Source: Escarpia spicata
Taxonomy: Eukaryota > Annelida > Polychaeta > Sabellida > Siboglinidae
NCBI GenBank assembly: GCA_963995525.1
Contig: OZ023210.1
Span: forward strand, 20,210,184 to 20,274,183
Length of the DNA: 64,000 nt
Reading direction: 5' to 3'
In this document: piece by piece, positions 53,341 to 64,000 of the stretch
How the letters are laid out: each line of letters begins with the position of its first letter
Numbering within the stretch: the stretch's first letter is position 1
Notes under the pieces: generated by a model
Databases searched by the model: none
What the model saw: only the letters and a program-made list of their open reading frames with translations
Told to the model about the DNA's origin: nothing
Made by a program: the position numbers and the translations under genes

Positions 53341-53792
53341 TGGAAACCATACAGCTCGTCCGCCTACTCACCCGCGATACGCACGCCCGTATCGTCATGC
53401 GCGGAATCGTACCCAAAAACGTACTCCTCGAACTCCGGATAGACGCTTACCCCGTCGCCTTCGTGTGCAACACACACGACGCGGGTAAACCCGGTGAACA
53501 TTGGATAGCGATCTACGTAGACGCCGACGGTTGCGGCGAATACTTCTGCTCGTACGGCCTGCCGCCGCAGCACGTCGAGTTTTGTCGGTTCTTGAATAAA
53601 CATTGTGTAACGTGGACTCATAATTCTAAGAGACTGCAGAGCCCCGTGTCTAACGTTTGTGGACAATACTGTGTTGCTTATCTCATGTTTCGATGTCGTG
53701 GAGTTGTCATGAAGGATTTCGTAAAAGGTTTCGGCACTGATCTGATAGCAAACGATTGCCGCGTATTCGATTGGCTTAAACAACTGCAATAA
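53340..53792 (+). CDS. Adenain-like cysteine protease
   Basis: 150 codons, intact. H54 (GKPGEHWIAIYVD), an acidic residue in the following CGEYFC segment, Q100 and C107 (LQSPVSNVCGQYCVAYL) give the His-acid-Gln-Cys arrangement of the adenovirus protease family, with the Q-to-C spacing of seven seen in that family. Expected to mature capsid precursors. Starts at the ATGA overlap with the major capsid stop, so it lies on the same transcript. Confidence 0.93.
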   Translation: METIQLVRLLTRDTHARIVMRGIVPKNVLLELRIDAYPVAFVCNTHDAGKPGEHWIAIYVDADGCGEYFCSYGLPPQHVEFCRFLNKHCVTWTHNSKRLQSPVSNVCGQYCVAYLMFRCRGVVMKDFVKGFGTDLIANDCRVFDWLKQLQ

Positions 53793-54215
53793 CCGTGTTT
53801 CATTAACGAACATATATCATCATCATCATTATACGATTCACATCCGTAAGCTCACGACCTCTAGCGCGGTGTTCGTTCACCCGTACGTCGTACCATCATC
53901 ATCATCATCCCACGAGCCACTGGCGTGGTCGTATTGACCCCTAAGCTCACGACCTCTGTCGTGGTGTTCACTCACCCACAAGTCTTGATATTCGTACGCT
54001 TCGCTTAATAAAACACGGTTTCATGTTATACGCTTGTATCTTTCATCAGTAAAATACGTGTGCACTCGTATACTCTTGTGTTTCGTTAGTTCTTTCATAC
54101 ACGTACATTCATACACACGGTTTATAAATACACATACATACATAATCACACCCTCTCTACGCTTCCCGTCAGGGGGCGTTACCTCTAACGTACCCGCCAG
54201 GTGGCGCCTCTCGTT
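53793..54215. other. Right subterminal region with duplicated motif and polyA signal
   Basis: No gene. TAAGCTCACGACCTCT followed by GTGTTC and TCACCC occurs twice (about 53850-53881 and 53942-53975), each near a (CAT)n run. AATAAA at about 54007-54012 may end the capsid/protease transcript. Confidence 0.6.
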
Positions 54216-54337
54216 ACACATACGGTCACGTGACTACTCACTTCACTCAGGGGGCGGCTTTCGAAACCTCCATGTATCGCTCAAAAACTCCTCTGAAACA
54301 CCGTAGGATACCGATCCAAAAAGTCTTCCTTACTACT
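54216..54337 (-). repeat. Polinton right terminal inverted repeat
   Basis: 122 bp, partner of the left repeat. Its outer 60 bp are identical to it. Confidence 0.95.
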
Positions 54338-54378
54338 CACGTTTGGTAATCGAACCGTCGGTAACGATCCATAGTTGG
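54338..54378 (-). pseudogene. Element B RNase H, 5' edge at the Polinton insertion
   Basis: Minus-strand DQLWIVTDGSITK, the first RNase H strand with its catalytic Asp, running into the target duplication. Its continuation is at 37429 downward. Confidence 0.75.
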
Positions 54379-55575
54379 TCACTGTAATGTGATCGATCTG
54401 TTGGTGGATAGTGTGTTTTGGGCTACACGGAACGCCTCGCGGATGTTATCAGTCCATGCCAATGTCTCCTGTGATTTCATGCCCGCAATGTACGACTCGA
54501 GGGGTGCAAGTACTTTGGAACACTGAGAGATGACGCGTCCCAACACTTTATATGCTCCAACGAAGGAACGAAGTCCCAGAACGGTTTGTGGCGGTGTGCA
54601 CGATGCCAGAGTAGCGATGCGGTGAGGACTGGCATGTAGTGTACCTTCTGACCACACCCAGTCTAGGATGGTCGTTGATTTGGGGCAAACCCTGGTCTTC
54701 TTTGCTGAAAGTCGTAAGTCGCATCGAGCAAGGGCATCAAGGACACGACTCCAGTTGTCTTGTACCTCTTGTGGCGAGTTGCCCCCGCAGTACAAATCGT
54801 CAGCGAACTTGGCGACGACGCCCTCTTGTAACAGATCACCAAAGACTCGGCACATGAGTTCTTCCGATGCCGTCTCCGAGCCGGGCATGCCCATGGCTCA
54901 TCGTGTGTACACGAGAATTCCATGAAAGGGTGTCGCAACTCCGCAGTATTTGAGTGAGTCCTTCGATAGAGGGATCTGATAGAATGCATTCGTCAAGTCT
55001 GATACAACGATGTACTTCCAGCAAGCTGTGGATCTTAGAGTCGAATCCACGTCTGGCATGAGAGAAGGCTGCGGCTTGCTGTAACGTCCTACTTCCGTGA
55101 AGGCAGTGACGAGTCGTGATCCTCCATTAGCTTTGCGTACGAGAAATGACGGGTTAAGGTATTTGACCACCACCCCGATATCTTCTGGACGACGGAATAC
55201 ACCGGCCGTCTCCAAATCATCAAACGTTTCCTGAAGTTTGACGAGTTTGTCGCGAGCGTATTGCGGACACCTCCCCTTTCGCTGCGGGGGTTGGACTGGT
55301 CCCATGTTTACAGTTGCTGTGAATGGGCCCGCATGCCCGTTGTATCCTACGATTTTCGAGTTGAACACGGTGTCAAATTGTTGATGCAGATTGCGGAACT
55401 GGTTGCGCAAGTCGTCAGACAAGAGGTTGCCACTGTCTAGTTCGATAGTGTCTGAAAATTGCACGTCTGCTGCGTGTGTGCTTGTGTTTTTGACTACGAT
55501 GTCTTCCACGTAGTTGGTGTCACATGCTGTGGTACCACGCACTTGGCAAAAGTGCTCGTTGCGTCCTAATTTCAA
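54379..55575 (-). pseudogene. Element B reverse transcriptase
   Basis: The segment 54898-55575 carries the linker and first RT blocks (NPSFLVRKANGGSRLV, YIVVSDLTNAFYQIPL). An in-frame TGA at about 54895 is followed in the same frame by 54379-54894 with GMPGSETASEELMCRVF, VVAKFADDLYCGG (both catalytic Asp kept) and LGLRSFVGAYKVLGR. A one-base frameshift near 54380-54395 precedes the RNase H start, which then meets the Polinton insertion. Confidence 0.85.
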
Positions 55576-55641
55576 GGGATGTGTACACGTGTTTAGTAAA
55601 CGGATTTTGTCCCCGACTGTCTCGACAATGGCAGGTTGGGG

Positions 55642-56535
55642 CTAATCTTGGTAGCGCAATGTTGACTTATGATCGTTACAAGGTTCGATCGCCACTACAA
55701 GATCGTCGACTGCTGATGGAATAGACATTTCTATGTAGTCGCCTGGCCAAACAGTAGTGGACGCGGGTGGCGCACGCAACACATAGGCCTGCGCTCTGTG
55801 AATCGTGTGATATTGGGAACGGTTGACGTTGTCCATCCCGTAGTGTATCACAGTTTCGTCAATGCTGATCTGATTTTTGGCGGGACGAACGGATATGTCA
55901 TTGGTTGTCATGAATGGTATTCCCGCAAGTACATCGACATCCAAGTCTTTAACGACAAGGACATCGAGGTGTAGGTCAAGATTATCCCGCGATGACGCGA
56001 GCCTTGTTTCTCCAACTACATTGAGTGGGGTTACACCATCAGCTTGTCTTGCGATCTGGGAGCTTTTGGTGATTTTTGCACCAATTGACCTGGCCACCGT
56101 CTCTCTAATCATGTTGGTTTCGGCCCCAGTGTCGAGGGTAAGACGTATTGGGTGGTGACGATGGAACGCCTTGAAGAATGGAGACTGTTTCGTATTTACG
56201 CGACAAGTCGCCGACACGTTTTGTACGTCATTGACATAGTCGTCATTCACTGGTGGTTCATCGTCTCCGCTATCTTCGCAGTTTAGTCCTGTCACGTTGC
56301 GTGCCTTAGTCGTGAACAGTCTGTCTTGCTCGGGTAAGTACTTGCAAGCGCTTAGATAGTGGTCTACTATCGGTCTACCAGCCTGCTTACAGAGTGGGCA
56401 TTGTTTTGCTCGTTGGGTTCGTTGATAGCTTTGTGAGCGAGCGGGCCCAGAGCGTATGCGTGGTTGGTAGTACGTTGACTGTCTCAGGATTTTTGTCTCT
56501 GACATAGAATGGAACTCGTCCAGTAGGGACCCCAA
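55642..56535 (-). pseudogene. Element B nucleocapsid-like zinc motif and protease
   Basis: Continues the gag frame after the TAG. A CPLC...H...C zinc-binding motif (CPLCKQAGRP, then HYLSACKYLP) precedes an aspartic protease with LTLDTGAETNMIRE and VDVLAGIPFMTTNDI, the flap and C-terminal strand. An in-frame TAG at 55642-55644 ends the segment, and the same frame continues into RT. Confidence 0.8.
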
Positions 56536-56538
56536 GGC

Positions 56539-57210
56539 CTAAGAGATCTCTGGTTTAAGACTGGCTAGTGTGCGGCTCCGCAATTCGGTTTCGTAGCGCT
56601 GTTTTACGAGTCTAGGTAGCTCCTGATGGATAAGTCTAAGCCAGCTCAATACAACCATGTTCTCTAGCGACGGTGATAAGTCCTCATCTACGGTCGGGAA
56701 CTCGTCGTGGTGTGATATACCGCCACCCACTGTCAGCAGACTGTCATCAACGAACGCCATGAGGCGTTGGAATAGGTCCTCGTGGTTTTCGTCTGATTCA
56801 AGTTTTATGTCGGCGAAATCTATGAAGTGAGCGCCGCTTGTCTGAAACCCGAAGTGAAGTCTGATTGCCTGCCATATGGAGTTGACGGATGTCGAGTTTT
56901 TGACGATGGTATTTCGCGATATGATCGGACAGAAGTTGGCAATCTGCCCAAGCATTAATTCTAAGTGGGCGACTTTTTGCTGTGCCGTTTGCCTAACCAA
57001 GCCTGGTGTGTCTTCGGAATCGTCAAGTAAGCCTTTGAGTGGAGAAGTGTTAGTTTTCTTTCCCCATGTTGCCTGGACGAGTAGGAATGGTGCGAAATTC
57101 GCGTTCAATGATAGAGTATATTGGAGGTTTTGGCGCCAGCTCTCATATGACGTCAGTGTTTCGTGTTTTGAAAGAGACCACTGTTTTGGAGCTCTCTGTG
57201 ACTGAGCCAT
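56539..57210 (-). CDS. Element B Gag
   Basis: About 223 codons from ATG ([19 protein letters not shown]) to a TAG. The region is a Gag-like helical protein ([52 protein letters not shown]), expected to form the element particle. The stop separating it from the next segment is in the same frame, so gag and pol were probably one frame, or use stop readthrough. No zinc knuckle lies inside this segment; it follows in the next one. Confidence 0.75.
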   Translation of the reverse strand: MAQSQRAPKQWSLSKHETLTSYESWRQNLQYTLSLNANFAPFLLVQATWGKKTNTSPLKGLLDDSEDTPGLVRQTAQQKVAHLELMLGQIANFCPIISRNTIVKNSTSVNSIWQAIRLHFGFQTSGAHFIDFADIKLESDENHEDLFQRLMAFVDDSLLTVGGGISHHDEFPTVDEDLSPSLENMVVLSWLRLIHQELPRLVKQRYETELRSRTLASLKPEIS

Positions 57211-57365
57211 TGTCGCGTTGACGTGTAGCTCAATCGTCTATGCAAATGCCGGCAATGTTCAATGTTCAATGTTAATTACTGCGTACGGAATGTATGCATT
57301 CGTCGTGCCGTTTGTTTGGCTATACGAGTATCTATCCACTTCAGTAGTGAACACGCTGCCACCAC

Positions 57366-57528
57366 GCCAATATAGAAGGGAAAGACTCGATAACGACGAG
57401 AACATTTATTGAACAGACTTATCTCAAAGCGGAAGTCAAGGCAAGAGAACGTACAACCAGGAACAAGGTATGGAATTAACCGACGCAATAATACAGGAAG
57501 CGGAAATGTGATACTTATCCAATATGGC
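57366..57528 (-). repeat. Element B 5' LTR
   Basis: 163 bp, three substitutions from the other copy. Followed on the minus strand by GTGGTGGCAGCG, a plausible primer-binding site. Confidence 0.92.
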
Positions 57529-58773
57529 GTTGCTGGTTCATTCGGCTGGGGCGGCTCTGACCCTGTTGATGTATGATCGGAATCTTGCTCTTCTACAACC
57601 TTCGATCCCCCGTTGCCAGGCATTCCAGCTCGCATTTGGTCAACATGGCGTCTCCATATGCAGTACCGTTCACCAGAACCCGGTACAATACTGGACCAGT
57701 TCGCTCCAGTACCTTGCCATGCAGCCACTTAGGTCCACTACGGTAATTCCGTATGCAGACTTTTCCCCACCCCAAAAAGCAGTGAGTGTTCCAATCACAT
57801 TCCGAAATAGTCTTCTATCGAAGTTAACATACGGCTTCAGAAGATCCAGCCTCGACTTCAGATTTCTACCAAACAACAGTTGTGTTGGGCTGTGTCCCGT
57901 GGTAGCATGTGGCGATTTGCGATACGCGAACAGAAATCTGCCGAGCTTGTGTTGAATGGATCGATCGGATCTGTTAGCTTTGACAGAGTTCTTGAAGCTT
58001 TGAACCACGCGCTCCGCTAAGCCGTTGGTGGACGGATGATAAGGAGTGCCAGTCACGTGTCGAATACCATTCATTTCTGTGAAGTGTTTGAATTCTGCAG
58101 CACGACCTGAGGTTTGATACTACTTGCTCTGGCAGACCCATCCTTGCAAATAAGGATCGAAGTGTCGCTACCGTTTCCGTTGCAGTTATGTTCCGCATCT
58201 TAAACCTGTCAGGCCATTTGGTGTGCGCGTCCACTACGACCAATAACATTTTGCCTTGAAATGGTCCTGCAAAGTCGATATGCAGGCGTTGCCATAGATA
58301 CGCTGGGTATTCCCACCAGTACAGCGGAGCTTGTTTAGGGTTCTTAGCTACTCCTTGGCATCCTTCACATCTCTTAGTCACGCCTTCGATGTCTTCATCC
58401 ATTCGGGGCCACCAAACATACCCTCGTGCGAGACCCTTCATTTTGACAGTCCCCATGTGTCCGCCATGCAGAGTCTCCAGCACTCTGCTTTGCAGTTTTG
58501 TGGGAACGATCACTCTGTTAGTCCACGTCAGAATCCCATGATGCAGTGTCAGCTCGTCCTTGCGACTGAGGTAAGTTGCGATGTTCGGTTGTGACTATGT
58601 ATCTTCCCAACAGACTCCACCAGTGGTACCACACGAGAAAGCAGCGCGTCTCTGTGTGTTTCCCTTCTGAGCTCTCTCTCCGTGACTGGCAATGTGTAAA
58701 CTATGGATATATGACACGGCTCTACTTCGTCTTGCACAGGTAGGGGCAAATCCAAGAATGGCGAAGCTTCCAA
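57529..58773 (-). pseudogene. Gypsy-A integrase
   Basis: 58549-58773 carries the pre-integrase linker (TLPVTERELRRETHRD). 57974-58513 has the zinc domain (HGGHMGTVKMKGLARGYVWW, CEGCQ) and the start of the core (HIDFAGPFQG, LLVVVDAHTKWP). A frameshift near 58100 removes the second catalytic Asp segment. 57670-58074 then gives GTPYHPSTNGLAERVVQSFK with the catalytic Glu, RKSPHATTGHSPTQLLFGR, and the C-terminal module, which is again shifted near 57770 into the frame with RNYRSGPKWLHGKVLERTGP. The final Pro-rich tail enters the target site of element B. Confidence 0.85.
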
Positions 58774-59252
58774 AAGTCAAAGCATATTTATTGCCTATGT
58801 ATTATACCAACAACGGTTCAACTACAATACAGTGTGGTATTAATGGTGAATTGAAAACGAGAAGAGATGAAGTGAGAACTTATGTTTATTCAGCCGTGAT
58901 GCGTAGCGTTAACAATGTTTCAGCTAGTGCATTTGTAAGTGCTTTAAGTGACGATACATTCGTTTCTAGCATTTTGATAATAGCAAAATAATTTAACTAT
59001 ATAATCGGTCAAGAACAAGCGTGCACGTGTGTGTTTGCATTGTGACTGGCAAGATATCCTATGAACACATCACGCCAGTGCGAGTGTACGTGCCTGTCTG
59101 TCAGTCTGCCTATGCATGCTACGATACTATAATAACGTTTAAAGACAATATCCAGTATTTTCTTGCGCGCGCACGTGCGGGCCACCTTGAATAGACTAGA
59201 CAGCAATTTCTTGTTGTACTCAATGGCAATATGTGGACGAGACTACAACTAC

Positions 59253-59940
59253 TTGCTGTTCTAAACATCACAAAGTCTTTATCTCCCTTCAAGTGTGGCT
59301 GGGACAGCTATCGTGCATTGGCTACCTCTTCACGCTGTCTTTTTCGGCATATCTGTCTGGTTTATGTCCTATTGCTGTCGCACATTTGAGACAATCTGTT
59401 AAACGAAGCACCATATCGAGCGTCAAGCGAATAGTGTTTGCGACAGGCCCAGAATGTGAGCTGCGCCCACACAAATCAACCGTCCACAGATTAAGTGGGT
59501 GTTACACTGAAACACATGTCACGTGTAGTTTGACCTCTGTATTTCTACTGGTCGTTTTACGCTTCGTTACGTGTGTATAAAAACTGTCAGGTGGAATCGA
59601 CAGAGGAGGTCATATTACATTCGATTAATCTTTCCTGGCATGTGATCAAGAAGGTACCATTGTTGGGCTCGCACGTGATACCTAGAATGTTCACCAGTAG
59701 TTGAAACAGTGCATTGTCTCTGGGGCAATGCATCATGACATTGTTTGTGGACGAAGCGCAGTTGCCGTGTATCAGTGAATAGCCTGTCATTCCTATAAAA
59801 TGTGCCAAGATCCATGTCCATACCCAATTCCGAGTGATTGCGAGACAGAGAGGAATTGTTTGTGAGGGGGAGGGACTTTAACTCAGGGAGAGCGGGAGAT
59901 TGAGAGAGAGGGAAAGAGGAGGAGAGAAAGAGACAGGCAT
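59253..59940. other. Interior of inverted-repeat unit, no gene
   Basis: Contains a 115-codon open frame (59233-59580) without recognised motifs. Confidence 0.35.
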
Positions 59941-59959
59941 ACACACAGAGACACAGATA

Positions 59960-60440
59960 AGAGTGAGGCAGAGGGAAGAGTGAGGCAGAGGGAAGAGTGA
60001 GGCAGAGGGAAGAGTGAGGCAGAGGGAAGAGTGAGGCAGAGGGAAGAGTGAGGCAGAGAGAAGAGTGAGGCAGAGGGAAGAGTGAGGCAGAGGGAAGAGT
60101 GAGGCAGACGGAAGAGTGAGGCAGAGGGAAGAGTGAGGCAGAGGGAAGAGTGAGGCAGAAGGAAGAGTGAGGTAGGGGGAAGAGTGAGGCAGAGGGAAGA
60201 GTGAGGCAGAGGGAAGAGAGAGGCAGAGGGAAGAGTGAGACAGAGGGAAGAGTGAGGCAGAGGGAAGAGTGAGACAGAGGGAAGAGTGAGGCAGAGGGAA
60301 GAGTGAGGCAGAGGGAAGAGTGAGGCACAGGGAAGAGTGAGGCAGAGGGAAGAGTGAGGCAGAGGGAAGAGTGAGGCAGCGGGAAGATTGAGGCAGAGGG
60401 AAGAGTGAGGCAGCGGGAAGATTGAGGCAGAGGGGAGAGA
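59960..60440. repeat. 17-bp minisatellite
   Basis: About 28 copies of GAAGAGTGAGGCAGAGG with scattered point changes. Open minus-strand Leu/Ser/Pro frames here are artefacts of the repeat. Confidence 0.95.
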
Positions 60441-60728
60441 GACAAATACTGCAGATTGTTTTGCATAACAAACTCTTACAAAGGTTGCAATGTTGGGTCA
60501 CTTGGAATATATACACGTATGTGTGTGAGTGTCAGCTAAGTAATGTATATGTTACTATTTAAGGTTATAAATGCACTGTTTAGTGATCAAAATGGGTCGG
60601 CGATGAATGTTGGTTTTATTTACAAAACACCTGAAAAGGTGCATTTTGTTGACACAATACAATTTTCAACCAATTATTATATTCGTGAAAATATTCATCA
60701 AGTTGGAAGAAATGAAATAACAAATTTT

Positions 60729-60868
60729 TTTTCTTAGTATACAACTAGAAAATGTCGAATCACAATCGCCTTCGGCGGCCTTCATCGGGAACTGTTCTTC
60801 CTCTGCAGAGGATGAAGGCAGCCGAAGGCGATTGTCAGTCGAAAATGTCTAGTTGTATACTAAGAAAA
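60729..60868. mobile_element. 140-bp near-perfect hairpin (MITE-like)
   Basis: Ends TTTTCTTAGTATACAACTAG and its exact inverse. Inner stem AATCGCCTTCGGC with its complement, and a loop of about 30 bases around TTCTTCCTCTGCAG. Confidence 0.75.
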
Positions 60869-61034
60869 TTGTGTTATTGAATTATTTAAAAAATATTGTT
60901 GTTGTAAATTGTGTTTTTTTGCTCAAGAATGAGTGCGGTGCCCGTGGACAGCCCATGCATATGAATCATATTCAAGTATTATACTTGGAAAATAGCGGGA
61001 GACACATACATGTGTACATGTATATCAGGCATGC

Positions 61035-61061
61035 ATGCAGGCAGGCAGACAATCAGTCAGT

Positions 61062-61108
<47 letters not shown>

Positions 61109-61200
61109 TCAGGCAGGCAGGCAGGCAGGCAGGCAGAGAAGCAGGCAGAGAGGCAGATCGAGAAGCAGGCAGACAGGCAGGGAAGCAGGCACGCACTCAC
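61035..61200. repeat. (CAGG)n microsatellite
   Basis: Long GGCA/CAGG tetranucleotide run decaying into AGAC/AGAA variants to the right. Confidence 0.95.
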
Positions 61201-61737
61201 GCATGCAGGCTGACAGACGGACGAACGGACAGCCGGACTGACATACTGTCTACAAACGTTTAGGCTGATATTCTGACATAGTCTGGTCCTTATATTGCCA
61301 CTGGGTACAACAAGAAAATCCGTTATTGCTGTCTATTCTACTCAAGGTGGCACGCACGTGCGCGCACAAGAAAAAACAGTTATTGTCTTTAAAAGTTATT
61401 GTAGTATCGTAGCATAATCTAGAGACATATATTGACAGACAGACACGTATACACGAAAAGGCGTGATGTGTTCATAGGACATCTTGTCAATCACAATACA
61501 AACACACACACACGCTTGCGCTTGGCCGATTATAGTTGAATTAATTTGCAACTATCAAAATACTAGGAACAAATGTATCGTCATTTAAAGTACAAATAAA
61601 TGCACTTGCTGAAACATTTGTTAATACAACGCACCACGGCGGAGTAAACATAAGTTCTCACTTCATAAATTCTCGTTTTTAATTCACCGTTAATACCGCA
61701 CTGTATTGTATTTGAATCGTTGTTGGTATAGTACACA

Positions 61738-62942
<1,205 letters not shown>

Positions 62943-63690
62943 ACTGTTCCGACCATCTGGTGTTGTCCTAGTCTACAATCTTCTTTTATGTTGTTTGAAG
63001 AAAGTATTAGTGATCATCAGTTCATTCTCTATGATAAACTCAACAAGTCTATTTCCTCTCCCATTTCTCTCGCCTAGTCCATATTTCCCGATATTTCTTT
63101 TCTCTTCTTCCTTTTGACAACTGCCAACTTTTGCATTGAAATCGCCCATACGTACTACCTGTTTACCTTGTCGACTGTTCGTTGCAGTGTATCATAAAAC
63201 GTTTCTATTACATCGTCGTCTGCAGTGCTCGTTGGTGTATAAATTTGTCCATGTTATATTCGTTGGTTTTGCTCGTATTCGTATGGTAATAATTCTATCG
63301 TTGACCGGATTGTATCCTAATAGTGCATTTTCAGTTTTCTTTGACAGATAGAACGCAACACCACTCACCCCTGGTTTAGTTACTCCTGAGTATACAAACT
63401 TTCCTCCTGGATCCGGGCGAAAGTGTCCTTGTCCGGCCAACCTGTGTTCCGCAATCCCTAATATATCTACCCCATATCTTTCTGCTTCCGATGTTACCAT
63501 TTGTAGTGTCCCATGACTCGTTTTTCTGATGTTCCATGTTGCCACACGGATTTTCCCTTTTAGCTTTTTGCTGCTGGTTTTACCCCCCGCACAGTCGGGC
63601 ATACTACCGTCATCAGCTCTGACGTTACTTCCAACATCTCCAAGCTCTTCCCCAGTATGTGTCGTCCTATCCAGCCTGGGGGGCTCACCA
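62943..63690 (-). pseudogene. LINE apurinic-type endonuclease fragment (RTE-like)
   Basis: Minus strand from about 63690: IRVATWNIRKTSHGTLQMV (first metal-binding Asn), DILGIAEHRLAGQGHF (Glu in the usual E-H/R-R block), GVSGVAFYLS and GYNPVNDRIITIRI, then frameshifts. The C-terminal pieces IGKYGLGERN, NRLVEFIIENELMITNTFF and a WTRTTPDGRN-like end follow. This is the exonuclease-endonuclease-phosphatase domain that nicks target DNA for LINE insertion. It stops where the polypurine tract begins, and the RT part is missing. Confidence 0.82.
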
Positions 63691-64000
63691 CTAATAATAA
63701 ATAATAAAATAATATATTTTATTTGGTATAGCGCCACATCCAGTATTGTTCGTGGCGCTTCACAACATATTAAAATACCAAAAAATTGTAGAATTGCAAT
63801 AAATATGTATATGTATATTAATTTAAAATAAATATTAGTGGTAAAGAATAAAATAAATAAATACATACATATTGAATAATGTAGAATTTATAAATAAACA
63901 AGTAAATAAATAGCAGTTATTCATCAAAATTTAATAATATTAATAATAATCAATCTAGCACAATAACTATATAAAATAATACTAATAAATAAATATTTAT
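63691..64000. other. AT-rich low-complexity sequence
   Basis: Many TAAATA words; no gene. Confidence 0.7.

Larger units (their letters stand above)
37430..54337 (+). mobile_element. Polinton/Maverick element, 16.9 kb
   Basis: Inverted terminal repeats of about 122-124 bp begin AGTAGTAAGGAAGACTTTTT at both ends. They are flanked by a perfect 6-bp duplication CACGTT (37424-37429 and 54338-54343). Inside are protein-primed DNA polymerase B, A32-like ATPase, DDE integrase with chromodomain, adenain-like protease, and major and minor capsid proteins, which together define Polintons. Composition is clearly more GC- and CpG-rich than the AT-rich flanks. It interrupts the RNase H domain of element B. 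One lesion each in polymerase, integrase, minor capsid and the small basic gene shows the copy is no longer autonomous. Confidence 0.97.
35146..57528 (-). mobile_element. LTR retrotransposon (element B), split by the Polinton
   Basis: Two 163-bp LTRs (35146-35308 and 57366-57528) differ at three positions. Target duplication GTTGC. Minus-strand order: 5' LTR, gag, protease, RT, RNase H, integrase, tail, purine-rich tract (35309-35330), 3' LTR. Without the Polinton and its duplication the length is about 5.5 kb. Gypsy-like order and an FADD RT box favour Ty3/Gypsy, but the integrase half belongs to a divergent group and BEL/Pao is not excluded. In-frame stops at about 56536, 55642, 54895, 36036 and 35798, and a frameshift near 54380, show it is inactive. 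Confidence 0.9.
34978..58773 (-). mobile_element. Old Gypsy fragment (Gypsy-A), split by element B
   Basis: Minus-strand integrase region at 57529-58773, with its C-terminal tail at 34978-35145. Element B (35146-57528) lies between, flanked by GTTGC on both sides (35141-35145, 57529-57533). With one GTTGC kept, the tail frame runs through in register to TAG at 34978-34980. No LTR of Gypsy-A is identified. The 5' end stops near 58773, next to an inverted-repeat unit. Confidence 0.85.
58793..61737. mobile_element. Inverted-repeat unit with arms of about 460 bp
   Basis: 58793-59252 and 61273-61737 are inverted copies with many substitutions; the interior is about 2 kb of repeats. Arms share a CCAACAACGGTTCAACTACA-type outer part, an ATGTGTTCATAGGA-type middle and a TTGTTGTAC inner part. 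Near the outer ends both arms can encode a similar peptide (TIQCGINGELKTR, EVRTYVYSAV), with several silent differences. No transposase seen. It could be a foldback element or an inverted duplication. Confidence 0.6.

Noticed and set aside
59615..60516. 283- and 212-codon minus-strand Leu/Ser/Pro repeat proteins
   Set aside because: Translation of the 17-bp minisatellite in more than one frame; no start context or conserved end.

Overview
The window is metazoan nuclear DNA, most likely from a marine invertebrate; the phylum cannot be fixed from sequence alone. It is AT-rich and gene-poor and is built mostly of transposable elements nested in one another. Canonical GT-AG introns, AATAAA signals, microsatellites, non-LTR (LINE) fragments, Ty3/Gypsy-type elements and a Polinton/Maverick support this. 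No host gene can be read through with confidence. The only host-like candidates are a pair of duplicated exons (10.75-10.90 and 11.97-12.14 kb), a possible first exon (12.6 kb), a YqaJ-like nuclease fragment (2.2-2.6 kb) and a 94-codon frame split by a retrotransposon.

Layout. 1-1275: LINE reverse transcriptase, open at the left edge. 2.2-2.7 kb: YqaJ-like fragment. 3.7-6.6 kb: decayed Gypsy element (here Gypsy-D, minus strand). 6.8-15.4 kb: mostly non-coding, with homopolymer tracts and short repeats. 15.5-31.4 kb: a young Gypsy element (Gypsy-C, minus) with almost identical LTRs and a 5-bp target duplication, split at its gag/protease junction by an 11.3-kb foldback-like element (19049-30346). 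32.1-32.8 kb and 34.1-34.7 kb: two LINE 3' fragments. 35.0-58.8 kb: a three-level nest. An old Gypsy integrase region (Gypsy-A) is split by an LTR element (element B, 163-bp LTRs, TSD GTTGC), and element B is split inside its RNase H domain by a 16.9-kb Polinton (37430-54337, TSD CACGTT). In each nest the reading frame of the outer element continues exactly across the inner insertion when one copy of the target duplication is kept. 58.8-61.7 kb: an inverted-repeat unit containing minisatellites and a hairpin element. 61.7-62.9 kb: a long polypurine tract. 62.9-63.7 kb: a LINE endonuclease fragment.

The Polinton is the main biological content. Its right two thirds carry the expected virus-like set, all on the plus strand: zinc-finger ORF, protein-primed DNA polymerase B, small membrane protein, A32-like packaging ATPase, two conserved virion-type proteins, DDE integrase with chromodomain, second membrane protein, minor capsid protein, basic protein, double-jelly-roll major capsid protein and adenain-like protease. 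Its left third carries accessory genes: a three-exon gene on the opposite strand, a NADAR (YbiA-like) protein, an RPA70-C-like ssDNA-binding protein, and two acidic ORFs with internal repeats. The capsid, ATPase and protease genes are open. The polymerase, integrase, minor capsid and basic-protein genes each carry one lesion, so this copy looks recently inactivated.

The accessory block (NADAR, ssDNA-binding protein, spliced Trp/Cys gene, repeat-domain pair) and the 11.3-kb foldback element with Polinton-like termini and a 6-bp target duplication are the parts most likely to be undescribed.
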